Assembly: GCA_941918925.1 (NCBI GenBank)
Contig: OW799234.1
Span: forward strand, 125,821,395-125,885,394
Direction of reading: 5' to 3'
DNA: 64,000 bases
Source: Phyto melanocephala
Lineage: Eukaryota > Arthropoda > Insecta > Diptera > Rhinophoridae
A program made the translations under genes and the position numbers. Below, piece after piece: positions 59,001 through 64,000 of this stretch. Under the pieces are notes generated by a model. It made no database searches. It was not told the DNA's origin and saw nothing but the letters and a program-made list of their open reading frames with translations. The first letter of the stretch is position 1. Each line of letters begins with the position of its first letter.

Positions 59001-61849
59001 AAAGAATTTCGTTTCAGAATATAAAAATAAATAAATGTACTCAACACTAATATATTATGATTCTTGCAATAGAAATTTTATAATCACTAATGAAAAGTTC
59101 GATGGCAGGAACTGAACCATTCGATTGGCAATGAATGTGATTTTTTGTTTTCTGGGTGTAGAAATGGAACATTTCCAAGTTGAAATGCTTTTTGAACTGT
59201 ATAACATGCTACAAAGCCCTAATAAAACTCTTTATTCAATATTTCATTCAAATATTGTTTAGATTAAACGATTTATTCAAACTCAAATTTACATTTAAAT
59301 TAACACATTCGTTTTTCGTTAATCTCACGGGCGGTTTCTGAATTCCTAATAGATATTTTATGAAAAAACCAAAGTCATTAATATATATTCGCTTTCAAAA
59401 TCAAAATCGTAAATAATAAAGGAACAGAGTTACTTTTTAAATGAATTTATAAATAAAAATATTTTGTTTCTTGGAGCTCAAAAATCCTTTTAAGATCGAG
59501 GATAATTTTTCAAAACCAACATCCAATACCGGAAATACTTGTTTGATAAACGCTAAAAAAGAAACTTAAAATTACAAAACAATTTAATGCATAATCAAGC
59601 AAATTTTTTAGGAAAACCTAAAAGAACTATCTCTCTACTCCAGTTGATCCTTTAAGAAACATTAAACTACTAAAAAAATAAGATCATTTTCAACTCTTAA
59701 AGTACAAAGTGTCACAAATAAAATTTGAAATTCAATACTTACATAAATATGTATATAAACGGCGTATTTAAAAAAAAAACTCTAATAAAATGTTGCAATT
59801 GTTACATGCGAACACTGGCAACAAAACCAAATAAAAAACAAAACGATTAGGACATCCTGTTAATAATACTTCTGCACTTCTATAGGAACAAATAAAAATA
59901 GATTTTTTTTAAATCTTGATACGATTTACATGTGCAATAATTAGTTTGATTAAATAAATGTCAAAGGTTGTTTTTCCACTGCTTTCTGTGTAAGTATCCT
60001 TTAGCGTGTACAAATATGTATACGAAACTGTGCAAGGATATCATGTGACAGAAAGCAAAAATCACCAAAAGATCCGAATTTCACGATAACATTGAAGTGA
60101 TGTAAACAAAATTCACACTGTATTTAATGGGTGAGCGAGGTGTGCTATAAAACATGAGAGGAAGGGACTTTGCAATGTAACTAGCTTATTTATTTGTGTA
60201 CTCGTAGATTTGTAACGATAACGATGTTAAATAGGATCTTTCGGTATGTATTCTGTATGCAGTTAATGAGCACAACACCGTATATATTTTGGCAAATGAA
60301 TACAAAAACATTTTTTTTAAACACTGCAAATCAGATAACAGGGTAATGCTAGACTTTAAAAAACAACTGAATACAATATTAAATGCAACTCAAACAAATT
60401 AAAACCTTGGGTTGTGTTGGTGGGTTTTCAATTCAGGATTTGTGACAGGAAGTTAGATAATCTTGGTACAAAACAAAATTACTCTTTTGTCCATAAAATA
60501 GTTTTTTTTTTTCTATTCAAACACTCATGGAAACATTTAAAATATTAGCACTTAGACCGAGAGAAATGTGTGTATAAAGAGGAAGCCCCATAAACCATAT
60601 TCCTTAAAAGGTTTCCTTGACCCCAACAGTCTGAAATCAGTCTTGTCAAAGCATAAGTCAAACCTAAAACTATGTCTGCAAGTGAAAGTGTACTTGCCAG
60701 TATTATTTTTCATGTTGTAATCAATTGTAAAATTACAATGACTTTAAATAATGAGGAAAGGGTAATTTCTGTTGTTTAAAACGGTGTAAAAGTCAAATCA
60801 ACATCGTTATTGTTGTTAATTTTTTTCTCATTCTTTTTTCAAATGCAAAAAGGATAATAAAACACTTTTTTGGGGAGTATTTTGTGTTTGTTGTCATTTG
60901 TAGGTTGTTGAAAGTGTTATTTGTTTAACAATATCGTATGACACCTTAAATTAACGCAAAAATTATTGAAATGTTAAATTTTTATGAAAACAACCAGTAC
61001 GAGGGTAAGTTTGAGAAGAACTTAAAATGAAAAACATGGAGTTAAATTTAATTTTTGTTTTCTTCAATAATATTCGCTTGTTTTAAAAAAAAGGCAATTG
61101 AGATAATTATAACATTTTGTTGGGCAAATTTTGTAATTAATTTTTACGATTTGAACATTACTTTTTAATCTGAGTGTCAACAATTGCTTCGATCTCGAAA
61201 CTTACTATGTATGGCGCGATTAAATACCATTGTATAAAAAATTATTTTTGTGTTTACCCATCAGAATAAAAAATAAATAAAAAACACATACACCTTCCTT
61301 AATCATTATAGTTTTAAAATGTCGTGAAAATCGTTTCGTTTGCAAGTCAGTCTAAAGTCCCAGCGTTGTAAGATCAATCTTTCTGATCATTGTTGAAAAC
61401 TGGGAAAATAGTCCTATAACCTGCTAAGATATTAGCAATAGAACATAACTGCCTCTGTTTTTCTTACACTTAAAAAAGATTAAGCTCGAATAACTTACAG
61501 ACTTGCTTGTTATCATTTGTATATGTGACATTTTAAACAAATGATCTGAAGACCATCACACTTGGGTCCATGACTAATCCTGTTGTGATACCTGATATTT
61601 GTCACGTGCTGCTAGTCCTACCTCATAGAAACGGTTCTTGCAATCCAAAATCAGTCCGATGCCAAAAGAGACGAGCATATTTTCCTAAAATGAACGTGAG
61701 AAACACTCGCAAATCGTAAAAAAAACTTTATCTTAGATACTGGGCACTCAATCGCTTCAGAATAGGCAGAAAAGATGTGTACCTCCTTTTCATTGTGATG
61801 ACTTCTGCAGAAGTCATTAAAAGAGAAACTTAATCTTCTGGCGTATACT
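59001..61849. other. AT-rich DNA, no gene seen
   Basis: No gene or element recognised. Confidence 0.5.
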
Positions 61850-62345
61850 CCCAGGTTAAAGTGTTTAGTTAGAGAGCCAAAAAAAACCTCTATATTGGGA
61901 GCGAGAAAGTCGCATAAGTGGCTTCGTCCGACAGTCTTCCATTAACGGCCACATCTGTCTTGCTTTTTCTTTCACAAGTAACAGTCTTCGCCGAGCCTCT
62001 AGTATGTGAGAATCCGAATCATTTAGAACAAAGTCTACAGTTAGAGCGCCAACAAGACTCCTTAAATAGAAGCAAGAATGTCGCATAAGTTTCTTCGTTC
62101 GACAGTCATCTATTGAGGGTCACATCTGTCTTGTTATTTCACAAGTAGCAATCTCCGCAGACCATTAATCTCTGTGGATTTGTATAATTTAGAACAAAGT
62201 ATCCAGTTAGAGCACTAACCAGACTCCCAAATTAGGAACCAGAAAGTCGCATAAGTGCACTTGTTCGACGTTGTCCCATTGACGGCCACATTGGTCTTTC
62301 TATTTCACAAGTAACACTCTCCGAAGACCATCTATGCTGGTCTAA
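61850..62345 (-). repeat. three tandem units (about 172 bp) derived from a retroelement C-terminus
   Basis: Units begin near 61868, 62040 and 62212, each with 'gtcgcataagt', 'ttcg..cgaca', 'ggccacatctgtcttg', 'tttcacaagtaac', 'tctccg.agacc' and 'ttagaacaaagt'. On the minus strand each reads like 'MWPLMEDCRTKPLMRLSRS' followed in two units by 'SLVGALT' or 'SLVSALTGYFVLN'. This resembles the region before the zinc knuckle of some non-LTR retrotransposon polymerases ('LWP...RRT..LL.LSRS....LVG.LTGH'). The protein similarity is by eye and moderate; the tandem structure is clear. All units are diverged. Confidence 0.55.
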
Positions 62346-63450
62346 ATAATTCCTGTTTGACCAGTAACTTGCAGGATAAAAGTGGTAAAACAGTGAATGT
62401 GTCAATTTCCCCCGAGAGTAAATTAGTTTCATTCTTCGGTAATCCGTTCGCAATATATTTACCTGACACTCCCTAATGGTCAACAGTGAGCTTAACGGTA
62501 TAATGTCTTGCCATTTCATTTAGAGATGCCCGGCATTCCATAATTAAAATGGATATTGTGTAAACACTCTCCAACAACTAAAAAGCTGCCTGACTATAGT
62601 TTAGTTTAGTTACCTTCTTCATCGCCCATCTTTCAGCCTGTACAATACTACAGTACTCCTGTAGCCTAAAAGAAAACTTTCTGTCGAAAAGGGGCATACA
62701 AATGTCGACGCTGACCCCTTTTCTGATTTCGATCCGACATCTTAGGCCTTCAGATAGCCAGCCTATTCATAAAATGATACGGAGAATCTCTTCTCAAAGA
62801 AGAGAGTTGGAATGCAATAATCTATATTAGGGATATTCAACACATACCAATGCTTTTCGCTATTGTATATGTGCGATGCACTATTTTACTCTCAACGAAC
62901 TAAAAAATGATTATTATACTTTTTAAAAAGCTAATATTAACAAGCGTCAACAAAACCGCTTTGCTTAAAAGCTGATGCGAGAATAACTTTTTGTTTATTT
63001 TTAGTTAATACGTGTGAGGTGTACGTGTAAGCTTAAAAGCGAAAAGTATCTTGTCAGACGTGATTTGACTATCGCTGATCTATATCTCTGAATATTGGAA
63101 ATGTATTCTATTATAGCCGCATTTCGTCAAGAATACGATTTTCATGTATTAATTGCGTGTAATTAACACGCTATATTTAGAGTCGCCTGGTTAGCCATAA
63201 GATCCGCAGATAACCATCGACAAAGTTATAGTTATAATTAAAGAAAACTTTTTTAAAATAAATTTAATTCTTAGATTAACTTTTGGACATGAAAAGGCAC
63301 AAGATTTCCACACATATTTTAAAAAATAACAAAATAGATTTGAAATTGACCAATATAAAAAGAAATGATTAAAAAATAAAATGCAACTTCCATCAATTCA
63401 AGACAAAATGGCGGATTACATATTTTAAAATTATAGAATGAATTCTCGAA
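62346..63450. other. DNA with no gene seen
   Basis: No supported gene. The frame at 62232-62519 mostly covers the tandem units. Confidence 0.5.
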
Positions 63451-63665
63451 GTAGGTAGGTAGGTAAGCCTGGTGCAAAGTTACCCTCAGCAGGAAACCAT
63501 TACGGTCCACTGTGACGCCTTAATATAGAAATAAAGAGAAGAATAGAAATAGTTAGAATAGAAGAGAAAGAGAAGCAGACCAGTCCAGAGTCTCTGGCGG
63601 GAATCGAACCCGCAACTCCCAAACTAGTAGACCAGCACCCTACTGACTAGTCCACCGGGGCACCC
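63451..63665 (-). mobile_element. tRNA-derived SINE, copy 3
   Basis: On the minus strand the head 'gtgccccggtggactagtcag' and the B box GGTTCGATTCC (63602-63612) lead into 'cgccagagactctggact' and a TTCTA-rich stretch. The body 'ttaaggcgtcacagtggacc...ccaggcttacc' leads into a (TACC)n tail at 63451-63467. The head is the best preserved of the three, while the 3' body is diverged from copies 1 and 2. Confidence 0.82.
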
Positions 63666-64000
63666 ATTTCTCAAAATTTTCAATTAGATTTCGTGCTTGA
63701 ATAACTAGCAAAACTATAAACAACTAAGTCTTACATTTAAGCTAACATCGCTACCTTCGGTCAAGTTTCATGCTAGTTTTTATTTATATTAAATTTATTT
63801 TGACCAGCTCTCTAGGTAATTCAGTTGACAACGACAGTAACCGCATTGCAGCGTAAGTGCATTTTAAAATGCCCAACATATTTCCATTTCAATTGTCAGT
63901 GCAAAAATGTAAAAATGTAAGGTTCAGGGCTTATGTAAAGTCCAAGGTAAAGGGGCATTCAATTGAAAGGCTAATTGTTACTAAAAAAGAACTGTCTGTC
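63666..64000. other. DNA with no gene seen
   Basis: No gene or element recognised up to the window end. Confidence 0.5.

Overview
This is a strongly AT-rich window of an insect nuclear genome, with no host protein-coding gene that I can support. The transposon content (DINE-1/Helentron-like elements, mariner-type relics, Helitrons, R1/LOA-group and other non-LTR retrotransposon pieces, a tRNA-derived SINE) points to a fly (Diptera). A calyptrate fly such as a blowfly or housefly relative is my inference. The window is best read as intergenic or deep intronic DNA that collects mobile elements. Almost all long open frames are low-complexity or repeat shadows. The one well-kept frame is the reverse transcriptase of a 5'-truncated retrotransposon at 19.4-21.4 kb.

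Layout. 0-8.7 kb: unique AT-rich DNA with one DINE-like element (0.94-1.64 kb), a GC-richer LTR-like patch (3.16-3.81 kb) and a small MITE (5.6 kb). 8.7-13.5 kb: two large DINE-like elements in inverted orientation, each carrying the same mariner-like relic; one has expanded internal tandem repeats and an 18-G run. 15.4-17.3 kb: a DINE fragment, a mariner-type element with TIRs and TA target duplication, and a decayed DD37E-type transposase. 17.4-22.3 kb: two Helitrons facing each other; the second is split by a retrotransposon lying exactly inside its (GT)n tract. 24.5-28.2 kb: a DINE element, a mariner scrap, a broken non-LTR reverse transcriptase interrupted by another transposon, and a conserved insect repeat tail. 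28.2-37.5 kb: no gene or element recognised. 37.5-40.0 kb: a nest in which one DINE element contains a second DINE element and both carry Penelope-like insertions with 13-14 bp target duplications; the first of these encodes hammerhead-ribozyme folds in both inverted arms. 42-49 kb: three TIR elements, a retrotransposon C-terminal relic and two SINE copies. 52-59 kb: further DINE copies and a mariner pseudogene. 61.9-62.3 kb: a three-unit tandem array derived from a retroelement. 63.5 kb: a third SINE.

Nothing here works as a pathway. The value of the window lies in insertion history (who inserted into whom, with what target duplication), in the ribozyme-bearing Penelope-like element, and in the apparent microsatellite targeting by the retrotransposon. 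All coordinates were read by eye, so element ends may be off by a few bases unless a target duplication is quoted.
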